From positions 4,278,001 to 4,342,000 of the forward strand of contig CP197396.1 in assembly GCA_052161885.1 (NCBI GenBank): a DNA stretch of 64,000 nucleotides, in the 5' to 3' direction. A program made the position numbers and the translations under genes. The notes beneath the pieces are model-generated. The model had not been told where the DNA came from and did no database searches. It saw only the letters and a list, made by a program, of their open reading frames with translations. Source of the stretch: QKTW01 sp052161885 (GTDB lineage Bacteria > Bacteroidota > Bacteroidia > Chitinophagales > Chitinophagaceae). Of this stretch, positions 34,199-43,634 are shown in pieces; position 1 is the first letter of the stretch; every line of letters begins with the position of its first letter.

Positions 34199-35701
34199 TC
34201 ATTTCCGGATATAATACAGGTATAATTCACCACCGGATTCGATTGATCCCTCTGTTTTCCGCGTCAGCTGCACATGGTATATTTTCGGGAAGCTGGAATC
34301 TTTTTTCATGAGTGCTTCCGGAGCATTGGTTGAGATCATCCAGGTCTGTAAAATACCCATTGTACGGAACATGTTATTGAAACCATTTGTGTACGGAGCA
34401 TGTGTGGCAATAACGTGCGAGAGTTCATTGTCCCACAGCAAAAACGAGATTTTCCTGTTGAGCTCAATGCAGTAAAAAGGTTTGCCGGTATAGGCGGCTA
34501 CGTTATTCAGGCACCAGTAGTCACTTACAGATTTTTCTCCGGCAGGCACCTGCTGCAGTAACTCGTTTACTTTATAAGCATTGGAAAAAGGATATTTTAC
34601 ATCACGCGATACCGCTATAATGCTACCGCATATCTGAACGAACAGTATGCTGCACAATATCCATAACCCGGTTTTATTTAATGGTTGGCGTGCATAATGG
34701 AGCCAGCAGGCAACGATGAAACTGATGAATAAAAAGCCAAGATACCGGATGCTTGTCATCGAGAACAGCATTTCAACCGTGCAGGTAAGCAGAAAATTTG
34801 CAATGAAAAGCAACATACTTCTGCGATCATTTTTCAATGTCACAATAATAAGCAGTATCAACAAGGCCGACAGAATAAAACGTATCCCGCCGCCGGCCGT
34901 ATCCAGAAAATTGGTGTTCCAGAAATGATAATTCCACCATGCGGGTATCGTCAGAAATGCTTTCACCGGCGCAACTGCCATATCCGCCAGTATATGGGAA
35001 TTGCGGATGCTTAACCAGAAATGCATGTTCAGCTGGCTGTCTCCCGGAGGAAAAATAAAGTATATAGCGGGTAGGAGGATGATGCATCCCGGCAATAGAT
35101 GCATTACTGTGTTTTTGCGCCCGGTTTTTTCCATGTTGCGCAGCAGGAAGTATAAATGCAGCGCAGCAGCCAGCAATAGGCCCAGCAAATGTGTATTGGA
35201 AAGGAGCAACAGCGATAAATAGTATAGAATATAATTAGTCTTGCCCTGACGCTGCAATAACAGGCAGATAATGAACGCGAGTAATACTCCTACAGCATAA
35301 TTGCGGCTCAGTGTGCCATATTCATACAGGAAGAAATATCCGAAAGGAAGCAGTGCTTTTACAATTTTCGGAAAAGGGGAATAGAATAGGAACACAAATA
35401 TGGTTGCACTTATGATACAGAACTGAAGGCATTGCAGATAAACCAGGTTGTGTGTGCATTTAGACAATAACCACATTAATGTATACCACACCGGCGGATG
35501 ACCTTCATAGCGTGTGTTGTGCAACAGCTCTGTAAAAGAACCGCTGGCTTTTGCAATATTCCAGCTGTGCAGTTCATCGCCCCATAATTCGTGATGGCTT
35601 ATGGATATAGCAAGTAATGTGAGATATACGGCAAATATGCTCCATGTGAAAAATGGAGCTGTTTTGTCGGCAGATGAGCGATAAGTAGTAATAGAAGGCA
35701 T
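34199..35701 (-). CDS. GT39-like multi-spanning glycosyltransferase
   Basis: 500 residues with about ten membrane helices. The first periplasmic loop has ELWGDELHSWNIAKAS followed by RYEGHPPVWY, the acidic motif and HPP segment seen in lipid-linked-sugar-dependent mannosyl/arabinosyl transferases of the GT39/ArnT fold. It would take its sugar from a polyprenyl phosphate donor and act outside the inner membrane. It is the first gene of the group and is divergent from the GH92 mannosidase. Confidence 0.8.
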   Translation of the reverse strand: MPSITTYRSSADKTAPFFTWSIFAVYLTLLAISISHHELWGDELHSWNIAKASGSFTELLHNTRYEGHPPVWYTLMWLLSKCTHNLVYLQCLQFCIISATIFVFLFYSPFPKIVKALLPFGYFFLYEYGTLSRNYAVGVLLAFIICLLLQRQGKTNYILYYLSLLLLSNTHLLGLLLAAALHLYFLLRNMEKTGRKNTVMHLLPGCIILLPAIYFIFPPGDSQLNMHFWLSIRNSHILADMAVAPVKAFLTIPAWWNYHFWNTNFLDTAGGGIRFILSALLILLIIVTLKNDRRSMLLFIANFLLTCTVEMLFSMTSIRYLGFLFISFIVACWLHYARQPLNKTGLWILCSILFVQICGSIIAVSRDVKYPFSNAYKVNELLQQVPAGEKSVSDYWCLNNVAAYTGKPFYCIELNRKISFLLWDNELSHVIATHAPYTNGFNNMFRTMGILQTWMISTNAPEALMKKDSSFPKIYHVQLTRKTEGSIESGGELYLYYIRK

Positions 35702-35830
35702 GATAGTGGTTGGGTTAAACGGTAAAGATAAGAGATAAAAAACAGTAATATAATATCAGTGGATCGTATGGTAATTGTGAAGATCGGCAGATGTCCGTTA
35801 TATTTATGCATCCTCATATCTTTTGCCGTC

Positions 35831-38122
35831 ATGAAATATCTGTTTACAGCGTCTTTTTTATTCAGCACCAGCTTCCTGTTTGCACAAAAAAAGCCGGCTC
35901 CGCTGATCTCTTATGTAAAGCCCATAATAGGTACCCAGCGGATGGGACATACATATCCCGGTGCCACTGTGCCTTTTGGGATGGTGCAGCTGAGTCCGGA
36001 AACAGATACGCTGAGTTATGAACTGAATGGCAAGTACAACCCGGATGTATACAAGTATTGTACAGGCTACCAGTATGATGATAAAACAATAACCGGTTTC
36101 AGCCATACGCATTTCAGCGGTACAGGGCACTCTGACCTTGGCGATTTTCTTATAATGCCAACAACGGGCAGGCTGCAGCTGAATCCCGGAGTAGCAGGCA
36201 TTGATCGTAGCGGTTACCGTTCAAAATTTTCACATGCAGCGGAAGTAAGCGAGCCGGATTATTACAAAGTGAAACTCGAAGACTATAATATCATTGCGGA
36301 AATGACAGCAAGCACGCGGGCAGGACTGCACCGGTATACTTTTCCGCAAACAGATAGTGCACATATAATCCTGGACCTTACTGCAGGCATATACAATTAT
36401 CCGGATAAAAATGTCTGGACTTATGTTCATGTGATAAATGATTCAACCGTTGTGGGTTACCGGCAGACAAACGGCTGGGCACGTAATCGTACATTGTATT
36501 TTGCCATGAAATTTTCAAAAGCTTTTGTAAGTCATGGTTTTCGTAATGAGTCGAAGAAAGAAGTATATCGGGGTTTCTGGGGCAAGCTGAATCAGTCTGA
36601 AAATTTTCCCGAGATGGCCGGGCAGCAATTGAAAGCATGGTTTAATTTTAAAACTGCTGCAGGAGAAAAAGTTGAAATCAAATTTGCTTTATCTCCGGTG
36701 AGTATGGAGGGTGCAGTAAATAATATGAATGCAGAAATGCCGGGATGGGATTTCGATTTGATAAAGACAATCGGACAGCAGCAATGGGAGCGGGAACTGA
36801 ACCGTATTGTGATACAGACAGGCAGCATAGAGAAAAAGCAGAACTTCTATACGGCGATGTACCATGCAATGATTAACCCAACCGTGTATACAGATGTTGA
36901 TGGTGAATATAAAGGTCTGGATCAGAACATACATAAGGCGAACGGATTTACAAATTACACTACGTTCTCCCTGTGGGATACCTACAGGGCGCTGCATCCG
37001 CTTTTCAGTATCATAGAGTCTGCGAGAAATACAGATATGATACAGTCTATGCAGGCGCATTATGAGCAAAGCCCGGAACATATGCTGCCGGTGTGGTCCA
37101 ACTCAGCCAATGAGAACTGGTGCATGTCGGGCTACCACAGTGTAGCCGTAATTGCAGATGCAATAGTAAAAGGTAATACGGGTTTTGACGCCAACAGCGC
37201 ATTGGATGCCTGTATTGCAACGGCTACACATCGCAATTACGAAGGTATTGGCTGCTACATGGACATGGGCTATATCCCCGACGAAAAAAGTGGCGTATCT
37301 GTTTCCAGCACATTGGAATATGCGTATGATGACTGGTGTATTGCGCAGGCTGCAAAATACCTGGGTCGTACAAACGTTTACAATGAATTCATCAGACGTT
37401 CCGAAAACTATAAAAATGTATATGATCCGGCTGCGGGATTTATGCGCCCAAAACTTGCCAGCGGAAAATTTCGCGAACAGTTTGACCCGCTGACCACCAT
37501 TAACCAGGGTTTTATTGAAGGCAATGCATGGAACTACACTTTGTTTGTACCGCATGACCCTGCATCGCTGATCCGTATGATGGGCGGGAATAAGCGATTC
37601 GTGGGTTACCTGGACTCATTATTTACAATGGAGTTGCCGGACAAATTTTTTGCAGAGACGGAAGATATTACACGTGACGGCATCATCGGTAATTATGTAC
37701 ATGGCAATGAACCGTCGCATCATGTAGCCTATCTGTACAACTGGACAGATAAGCCATGGAAAACACAGGAGCGGGTGCGCATGATCCTGGAGAAAATGTA
37801 CAAACCTGCGTCTGACGGTCTTGGCGGAAATGATGATTGCGGGCAGATGAGTGCCTGGTATATCTTCAGTACGCTTGGCTTTTATCCTGTGGCACCCGGC
37901 AGTACCGATTATTCAATTGGTAGCCCAGCTATAGACGGGGCGGTACTTCATCTGGAGAATGGCAAAGATTTTATCATCTCCGTAAAAAACCAGGGCGATA
38001 AAAATGTATACGTGGAAAAGGTGCTGCTGAATGATAAAGCGCTAACCGGCCTGACATTGACACATGACCAGATAATGAATGGCGGAACGCTTACTTTTTA
38101 CATGAGCGCGAAACATAAGTAA
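35831..38122 (+). CDS. GH92 alpha-mannosidase
   Basis: 763 residues from ATG 35831, which begins a signal peptide (MKYLFTASFLFSTSFLFAQ); an earlier in-frame ATG at 35759 would place a second hydrophobic stretch ahead of it. The N-terminal beta domain has PIIGTQRMGHTYPGATVPFGM; the catalytic (alpha/alpha)6 domain has HGNEPSHHVAYLYN and GGNDDCGQMSAWY with the general acid/base carboxylates of the calcium-dependent GH92 family. It should trim alpha-mannosides in the periplasm or at the surface. No SusCD genes are next to it. Confidence 0.95.
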   Translation: MKYLFTASFLFSTSFLFAQKKPAPLISYVKPIIGTQRMGHTYPGATVPFGMVQLSPETDTLSYELNGKYNPDVYKYCTGYQYDDKTITGFSHTHFSGTGHSDLGDFLIMPTTGRLQLNPGVAGIDRSGYRSKFSHAAEVSEPDYYKVKLEDYNIIAEMTASTRAGLHRYTFPQTDSAHIILDLTAGIYNYPDKNVWTYVHVINDSTVVGYRQTNGWARNRTLYFAMKFSKAFVSHGFRNESKKEVYRGFWGKLNQSENFPEMAGQQLKAWFNFKTAAGEKVEIKFALSPVSMEGAVNNMNAEMPGWDFDLIKTIGQQQWERELNRIVIQTGSIEKKQNFYTAMYHAMINPTVYTDVDGEYKGLDQNIHKANGFTNYTTFSLWDTYRALHPLFSIIESARNTDMIQSMQAHYEQSPEHMLPVWSNSANENWCMSGYHSVAVIADAIVKGNTGFDANSALDACIATATHRNYEGIGCYMDMGYIPDEKSGVSVSSTLEYAYDDWCIAQAAKYLGRTNVYNEFIRRSENYKNVYDPAAGFMRPKLASGKFREQFDPLTTINQGFIEGNAWNYTLFVPHDPASLIRMMGGNKRFVGYLDSLFTMELPDKFFAETEDITRDGIIGNYVHGNEPSHHVAYLYNWTDKPWKTQERVRMILEKMYKPASDGLGGNDDCGQMSAWYIFSTLGFYPVAPGSTDYSIGSPAIDGAVLHLENGKDFIISVKNQGDKNVYVEKVLLNDKALTGLTLTHDQIMNGGTLTFYMSAKHK

Positions 38123-38168
38123 ATATGGCTGATGTGCAGATGCGGGGATGTGCTGATTATTATTGTGT

Positions 38169-38218
38169 AATACAAATCTGTCGTCCTTCGGCTTCGTTCA
38201 GGGTGACAGATTTGTATT
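38169..38218. repeat. Hairpin-forming intergenic repeat (likely bidirectional terminator)
   Basis: Perfect 14-base arms AATACAAATCTGTC (38169-38182) and its complement (38205-38218) enclose CCTTCGGCTTCGTTCAGGG. The loop composition is that of dispersed palindromic repeats of this phylum. It lies between convergent genes. Confidence 0.65.
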
Positions 38219-38246
38219 CAAGGAGCCTATAGGGAAACAGTATGAA

Positions 38247-38978
38247 TTATCTATTTGCTGTTACCGCCTGCCGGAAAGCAAGAACATATTTCTCTGCATA
38301 ATCCTGTATAAAAGATGATTTATACTGCATGATAAAGCGTGGATGTTCCAGGGCAATGATCTCGTCAAAATACTTATGCTCTTCATTTAACCTGCGCAGG
38401 AATTTTTCGTTTTTCCCTGTGCCGAGGCAGAAGCAAATATCCGTGTAAATGTTCATTGACAAATAGTGCTGCATCGTTTCAAGGATGCATGGGTAGACGG
38501 CTTGTTCGAGTTCTTTGCTGTCATAGTAATTATAGTTCACTTCTTTTCCCTTTTCGTTTGTACGTACGAGTGCCAGCGGAAAGACAGAGTTGATATAGAA
38601 ATCGCCATAGAACTTTTCAAGCCCTCCGTATTTCCGGATCATCTCATAGATAAAAACCGAAGAAGGCTCGTGTGTGTCTTTACCGGTGTAGCTGATGCCG
38701 CACTGCTCTTTCAGGCGTTTTGTATCTGTAAACGGAACGCCTGTCACGCCGGCTCCAAACCTGCCTGGATTAATACCAAGAATCAGATGCCTTTTGTTGG
38801 TGTCGTTATAGAATTTCCTGTAGAATGCTGAAGATAACCCGGACACTTCAGCTTCGGTAAAAGGGTTCATGGCGCGTATACCACTTGGTAGTGCACCTGT
38901 ATATTCAAGTGAAGCATTGAACAGGATAGCATCTTCTGAAAAAATGCCGGTTGATTTTTTCTTCTGTGACATAATCAT
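38247..38978 (-). CDS. SMUG2-type uracil-DNA glycosylase family protein (DUF4918)
   Basis: 243 residues. Motif 1 is LILGINPGRFGAG, motif 2 the LEHPRFIMQYK region near the end; YINSVFPLAL and FCLGTGKNEKFL lie between. This fold removes uracil or related bases from DNA in base-excision repair. The ATG at 38978 (MIMSQ) was chosen over an upstream frame extension; ATG 38972 is equally possible. Confidence 0.85.
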   Translation of the reverse strand: MIMSQKKKSTGIFSEDAILFNASLEYTGALPSGIRAMNPFTEAEVSGLSSAFYRKFYNDTNKRHLILGINPGRFGAGVTGVPFTDTKRLKEQCGISYTGKDTHEPSSVFIYEMIRKYGGLEKFYGDFYINSVFPLALVRTNEKGKEVNYNYYDSKELEQAVYPCILETMQHYLSMNIYTDICFCLGTGKNEKFLRRLNEEHKYFDEIIALEHPRFIMQYKSSFIQDYAEKYVLAFRQAVTANR

Positions 38979-39028
38979 TAAGGTATCAAAAAAAGCAGGA
39001 GTTCTGCAATGATACATGATGTAAAAAA

Positions 39029-39053
39029 TCCCCGGACGAAGCCGGGGAAAAAT
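39029..39053 (-). terminator. Terminator of pyk
   Basis: Stem TCCCCGG/CCGGGGA with loop ACGAAG, followed on the minus strand by a T-run. The pyk stop is 58 bases upstream on that strand. Confidence 0.8.
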
Positions 39054-39105
39054 AATGCGATTGCAGCTATTGTTGCTGCCAGGCTTTTGCGGCTCTTGTT
39101 TGTTA

Positions 39106-40530
39106 CTATTCTGCCCGGGTGATTTTCAGCATATTGGTGGGCAGATGTTCCTGTATGGGCATACTGCCTGTGTTGACCACAATATCGCCTGTTTTTAATA
39201 ATCCTTTTCCTTTGAGAAATGCTATCTGGTCCGTGATGGTAGTATCCATGCTTTCCTCCTTATCATAGAAGAATGCCTGTACGCCCCAGCTGAGGCTCAG
39301 CTGGTTGACCAATGTTTGTGTTTTGGTAAAGACGAACAGCGGTGAGCGCGGCCGGAAGCTTGACAGCATGAAGCCTGTGTAACCCGATTGTGTCATGCCG
39401 ATCAACGCATTTGCATTGATATCATGTGCTATTTCACAGGCGTTATAACAAAGCGCATCGCTTAAAAATGAGGGCGAATGCGGCTGGGGTACCAGGTTAC
39501 GGTTATATACTGTTTCTTCTTTTTCCACTTCGTTGATAATGCTTACCATTGTTTTGATCACCAGCTCCGGATATTTTCCTGTAGCGGTTTCTGCACTGAG
39601 CATAAGGGCGTCTGCACCTTCCAGTACCGCATTGGCCACGTCGGTGATTTCACTGCGGTTGGGGCGTGTGCGGTCCAGCATACTCTCCATCATCTGGGTA
39701 GCTATGATAACAGGTTTTGCACGATGAATGCACATACGCACAATTTTTTTCTGCACCATAGGCACCTGCTGCAGCGGCAGCTCTACACCCAGGTCGCCGC
39801 GGGCCACCATTACTGCATCCGATGCTATGATGATATCGCGGAGGTGATTCAGCGCTTCGGGCATTTCTATTTTTGAAATAATCTTTGCATTGCTTCCTTT
39901 GTCTTTGATACGCTGGCGGAGATCAATTACATCTTCGGTGCGGCGAACAAATGAAAGCGCTATCCAGTCTATATTCTGAGAGATAATGAAATCGAGGTCG
40001 GCAAGGTCCTTTTCTGTAAGTGATGGAAGAGAAATGCTGGTGTCGGGCAGGTTTACGCCCTTACGCGGAAAAAGCGTGCCCGGAGTGATGACCTTTACAC
40101 GCACCCTGTTGTCCTGTGTGATCTCTTCAACAATCACTTCAATCTTTCCGTCATCCAGCAGTATTTTTTCGCCGATACGCACATCTTTATGAAAGTTGGG
40201 GTAAGACATGTAGATATTCTCAAGGGTCCCTTCCACTTTTTCATTGGTAAAATAAAACTGGTCATCGGTCTGCAGATCCAGTGAGCCATTCTTTATGTCG
40301 CCTACGCGTAGCTTCGGCCCTTGCAGATCAGCAAGAATGGCTATGTTAAAAGGGAGTTCATCATTAATGCGTCGGATGTTTTTGATCACGTCGCTGTGCT
40401 GTTCATGTGTGCCGTGAGAGAAGTTAAGACGGAAGACGTTTACCCCTTCATACACGAGGGCCAGCAGTTTTTCATAAGTATTGCAGGCGGGGCCTACCGT
40501 TGCAACGATCTTGGTTTTTTTCAGCTGCAT
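39106..40530 (-). CDS. pyk: Pyruvate kinase
   Basis: 474 residues with the barrel start KTKIVATVGPACNTYEKL and NFSHGTHEQH, substrate/metal residues in ISKIEMPEAL and VMVARGDLGVELP, and RPNRSEITDVANAVLEGAD near the active site. It converts phosphoenolpyruvate and ADP to pyruvate and ATP. It lies downstream of the lacI-type gene on the same strand with a LacI-operator-like site between them, so it may be that regulator's target. Confidence 0.96.
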   Translation of the reverse strand: MQLKKTKIVATVGPACNTYEKLLALVYEGVNVFRLNFSHGTHEQHSDVIKNIRRINDELPFNIAILADLQGPKLRVGDIKNGSLDLQTDDQFYFTNEKVEGTLENIYMSYPNFHKDVRIGEKILLDDGKIEVIVEEITQDNRVRVKVITPGTLFPRKGVNLPDTSISLPSLTEKDLADLDFIISQNIDWIALSFVRRTEDVIDLRQRIKDKGSNAKIISKIEMPEALNHLRDIIIASDAVMVARGDLGVELPLQQVPMVQKKIVRMCIHRAKPVIIATQMMESMLDRTRPNRSEITDVANAVLEGADALMLSAETATGKYPELVIKTMVSIINEVEKEETVYNRNLVPQPHSPSFLSDALCYNACEIAHDINANALIGMTQSGYTGFMLSSFRPRSPLFVFTKTQTLVNQLSLSWGVQAFFYDKEESMDTTITDQIAFLKGKGLLKTGDIVVNTGSMPIQEHLPTNMLKITRAE

Positions 40531-40667
40531 GCTTGTTTTTATTTTTATAACAGGCTTTTCCTGTCTGTTTATATTATCCGGGTTTTTAAAAAAGCGTTAT
40601 GTATTCTTGCTGATGCGGTTAAAGTGATCCGAAGCGGTCAGGTCACCGGCTTTTCCCGCAATGCTTT

Positions 40668-40679
40668 GCAATCGGTTGC
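40668..40679. promoter_or_regulatory. LacI-family operator-like site upstream of pyk
   Basis: GCAATCGGTTGC fits the general GCAAnCGnTTGC dyad of LacI-family operators with central CG. It lies 138 bases before the pyk start and 22 bases after the regulator's stop. Confidence 0.55.
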
Positions 40680-40701
40680 GTAATTTATTACAAAAAAAGC
40701 A

Positions 40702-41739
40702 TCAACGCAGCTTTTTTCTTAAAGATGAGCTCCGTATGATAAGTTCTGATCTCAGTACTATGCTGTTGGTTGCTTTTATATTCGACAGCCCGCTTAAGTG
40801 GTTGATCAGGTTGGTTGCCGCTACTTCTCCCAATGTATAACCGGGATAGTTTACGGAGGTAAGGTTCGGGTCGACGATCTCACATACCGGATCGTTATTA
40901 AACCCTGCTACTGCAATATCTCCGGGAATGGAAAGCCCCCCTTTTTTCAGTTGGAGCATACAGTACATAGCAGAGATGTCGTTGGCTGCAAAAACCGCGT
41001 CCGGCCTGTTTCTCATTTTTAATATATATTGTCCGGCCTCTATGCCGTCTTCTTCCGTGAGATTGCTGCTGCGCACAAGATCTTCATGGTAAGGAATACC
41101 ATGTTCTTTTAATGCCTGCCTGTAGCCGGCAAGACGCTCCGCATATACGTTCCTGTTCCTGTTTCCGGTGAGATGCATAATGCGGCGGCAGCCCTGCTCT
41201 ATCAGGTGACTGGTCACTTCATATCCTGCCTTCTGGTTGTCTATTGTAATGACCAGGGCATCTTTTGTATCATATAGCACACGGTCAAAAAAGATGAGCG
41301 GTATATTCTTTTTTATGAATGGCTCAAAGTGTGAAATGTCTGCTGTGTCTGCAGCCAGGGATACAACAATACCGTCTACACGGCTGTTAAAAAGATTATG
41401 TGCATTATCAATTTCTTTCTTTGCACTTTCCAGCGACTGACTGATAATCAGGCTGTAGCCTTTCTCGTTAGCCTTATGCTCCATGCCGGCAATAACAGTA
41501 GAATGGAAGTGGCTGTTGAGCTTAGGTACAATAACACCTATGGTGTGTGTGCGTTTGCTTCTCAGGCTGCTGGCAAACTTGTTTGACTGATAGCCAAGCT
41601 CACGTGCTGTTTCAAGGATTTTCTTTTTGGTATTTTTATTGATTGCCGGATGGTCTTTCAATCCCCGGCTTACGGTAGCAGGGGATATATTGAGCCGCTC
41701 AGCTATGTCATAAATCGTTATTTCCTTTTCGTCCGGCAT
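40702..41739 (-). CDS. LacI-family transcriptional regulator
   Basis: 345 residues: N-terminal helix-turn-helix (ITIYDIAERLNISPATVSRGL), hinge helix (NKFASSLRSKRTH) and a periplasmic-binding-like effector domain (HTIGVIVPKLNSHFHSTVIAGM, AVFAANDISAMYCM, GDIAVAGFNNDPV). It should bind a sugar or phosphosugar and repress or activate nearby genes. Operator-like sites at 41788-41799 and 40668-40679 suggest self-control and control of pyk. Confidence 0.93.
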   Translation of the reverse strand: MPDEKEITIYDIAERLNISPATVSRGLKDHPAINKNTKKKILETARELGYQSNKFASSLRSKRTHTIGVIVPKLNSHFHSTVIAGMEHKANEKGYSLIISQSLESAKKEIDNAHNLFNSRVDGIVVSLAADTADISHFEPFIKKNIPLIFFDRVLYDTKDALVITIDNQKAGYEVTSHLIEQGCRRIMHLTGNRNRNVYAERLAGYRQALKEHGIPYHEDLVRSSNLTEEDGIEAGQYILKMRNRPDAVFAANDISAMYCMLQLKKGGLSIPGDIAVAGFNNDPVCEIVDPNLTSVNYPGYTLGEVAATNLINHLSGLSNIKATNSIVLRSELIIRSSSLRKKLR

Positions 41740-42099
41740 TCCGAAGTGTTTCAGTCTAAGTTAAAAATAATAAATTCAAAAAATATTGCAATCGGTGGAA
41801 ATGGTTATTTCCGGAACTATTGATCATTTTCAGATCTGATTGCAGCATTGGAATATTGATCGCACAAATCATCCGATGTTTTACCGGGCTGGTACATGTT
41901 CTGCAGATAAGAATTAACAGGTGCGCCTACTGGTATAGAAGCTGCCAAAAACTGTTTGTGAAATTTACGTTCATTCCAGTTGGTCTATTGCTTATCGCCT
42001 GGGGGGCTGAATGTCTTTATCTGCACTTTTCCATAACAAATCGTGTTGATATATTATCTTGTGGAGCTATTTCTGGTGACAAAAAATTTACATTGTTTT
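41740..42099. other. Divergent intergenic region between lacI and serA
   Basis: 360 bases with operator-like sequences next to lacI and no convincing gene. A 108-codon plus-strand frame that overlaps the serA start is unlike any protein I know and is not called. Confidence 0.6.
41788..41812. promoter_or_regulatory. LacI-type half site overlapping an inverted repeat, upstream of lacI
   Basis: GCAATCGGTGGA (41788-41799) matches the pyk-side site at 10 of 12 positions in the same orientation. GGAAAT (41797-41802) and ATTTCC (41807-41812) form an inverted repeat just beside it. The start codon of lacI is 49 bases away. Confidence 0.5.
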
Positions 42100-43326
42100 A
42101 TGAAGACAAGCTACCCGCGGGAGAAACTGAAAGTATTATTACTTGAAAATGTAAATGAAGAAGCTGTAAATATCTTTAAGCAGCATGGTTATATAAATGT
42201 AACGCATCAGAAAGCGGCGCTGAGTGAGGAAGAACTTATTGAAGCGGTCAAAGATGTACATGTATTGGGTATACGGTCCAAGACACAGGTTACAGCTGAT
42301 GTGCTGAATGCAGCGCCAAAGTTGCTGGCTATCGGATGCTTCTGCATAGGCACCAACCAGGTGGATCTTGCATCTGCAACAGCTCACGGCGTTGCGGTAT
42401 TTAATGCACCTTATTCAAATACGCGCTCTGTAGCGGAGCTGGTAATAGGCGCAGCTATCATGCTCATCCGCCGTATTCCGGATAAGAACCGCCTGGCGCA
42501 TGAGGGCATCTGGATGAAAGATGCAAGTAACAGTTATGAGTTGCGCGGGAAAACGCTTGGTATTATAGGCTATGGAAACATCGGCAGCCAGGTGAGCGTA
42601 CTTGCAGAGGCCATGGGTATGAAAATACTGTTTTACGATAACCAGAAAAAACTACCACTGGGAAATGCAAGGGCTGCTGTTTCGCTTGAAGACCTGCTGC
42701 AGACCGCAGATATCATTACACTTCATACGCCTGCAACAGCTGCAACGCAGCACATGATTAACCGTGAAACGCTTAGTTTCTGTAAGCATGGGGCTATATT
42801 GATCAATTATGCACGTGGTGAAGTACTGGATATTGCTGCACTGAAAGATGCGATAGATGACGGCACTATCTCCGGTGCTGCTGTAGATGTTTTTCCCGAT
42901 GAACCGGAAAAGAACGGGGCTGCATTTAGTTCTGTACTGCAGCTTAAGCCCAATGTATTGCTTACACCGCACATCGGGGGCAGTACGGAGGAAGCACAAG
43001 CAAATATAGGGCTTGATGTAAGCAGTAAGCTGGTAGATTATATTGAAAGTGGTGCCAGTAATGGTTCTCATACGGTGCCTCCGTTAAATCTGCCTGTGCA
43101 GGAGGGTACGCACCGCATTCTTCATATACACAAAAATGTGCCGGGCGTGCTATCTGCTATCAATACACAGCTTTCTGCTCACGGTATTAATATACTTGGG
43201 CAATATCTCAAAACCAACGACACCATCGGTTATGTTGTACTTGATGTAAATACAGAATTGTCCGGTGATGCAGTGGCATTGCTTAAGGGAATAAAAGAAA
43301 CAATCAGGGTGCGGGTGCTTTACTGA
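42100..43326 (+). CDS. serA: D-3-phosphoglycerate dehydrogenase
   Basis: 408 residues from ATG 42100: NAD-binding motif GIIGYGNIGSQ, catalytic region NYARGEVLDIAAL and LTPHIGGSTEEAQ (Arg/Glu/His set), and a C-terminal ACT domain (HRILHIHKNVPGVLSAIN) for serine feedback, as in the E. coli-length enzyme (410). It starts serine synthesis from glycolytic 3-phosphoglycerate. An upstream ATG at 42043 adds 19 residues not found in the family and was rejected. Confidence 0.94.
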   Translation: MKTSYPREKLKVLLLENVNEEAVNIFKQHGYINVTHQKAALSEEELIEAVKDVHVLGIRSKTQVTADVLNAAPKLLAIGCFCIGTNQVDLASATAHGVAVFNAPYSNTRSVAELVIGAAIMLIRRIPDKNRLAHEGIWMKDASNSYELRGKTLGIIGYGNIGSQVSVLAEAMGMKILFYDNQKKLPLGNARAAVSLEDLLQTADIITLHTPATAATQHMINRETLSFCKHGAILINYARGEVLDIAALKDAIDDGTISGAAVDVFPDEPEKNGAAFSSVLQLKPNVLLTPHIGGSTEEAQANIGLDVSSKLVDYIESGASNGSHTVPPLNLPVQEGTHRILHIHKNVPGVLSAINTQLSAHGINILGQYLKTNDTIGYVVLDVNTELSGDAVALLKGIKETIRVRVLY

Positions 43327-43374
43327 TCAGGAATCCGGATCTTTTACATACTTAACATTACTACTACCATGCGA

Positions 43375-43412
43375 AATAAGGCTGCTCCGTAAATAGCAGC
43401 CTTATTGAATTT
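43375..43412 (+). terminator. Terminator of serA
   Basis: Perfect 12-base stem AATAAGGCTGCT/AGCAGCCTTATT, loop of 8, then GAATTTT. Confidence 0.75.
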
Positions 43413-43582
43413 TGTAAGGGTTCAGAGGGGCTGTCCTATGTTTGTAGAAAGAGTTTAAAGGTTATCCTTTTGTTTATGTATGCAATGTATGCAGCCGTTT
43501 TTAACATTTCTATATCAAAAAACGAGTTCTACTTTTGTATGACATATTTCTTGCATTCAATTGACAAATACAGGCAATAAGC

Positions 43583-43606
43583 AAAACAGCAGACGTTTGT
43601 CTGCTG
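43583..43606 (-). terminator. Terminator of the PepSY gene
   Basis: Perfect 8-base stem CAGCAGAC/GTCTGCTG with a 4-base loop, followed on the minus strand by TTTTGCTT. Confidence 0.7.
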
Positions 43607-43634
43607 CGTGTTTTACAATAAGATGATAATTCCG

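Larger units (their letters stand above)
43327..43634. other. Intergenic region between convergent genes
   Basis: 308 bases with two hairpins (43375-43406 and 43587-43606), each suited to one of the converging genes. Nothing else is visible. Confidence 0.65.

Noticed and set aside
41820..42146. 108-codon plus-strand frame before serA
   Set aside because: It overlaps the serA start, has no family features and spans an operator-rich divergent gap.
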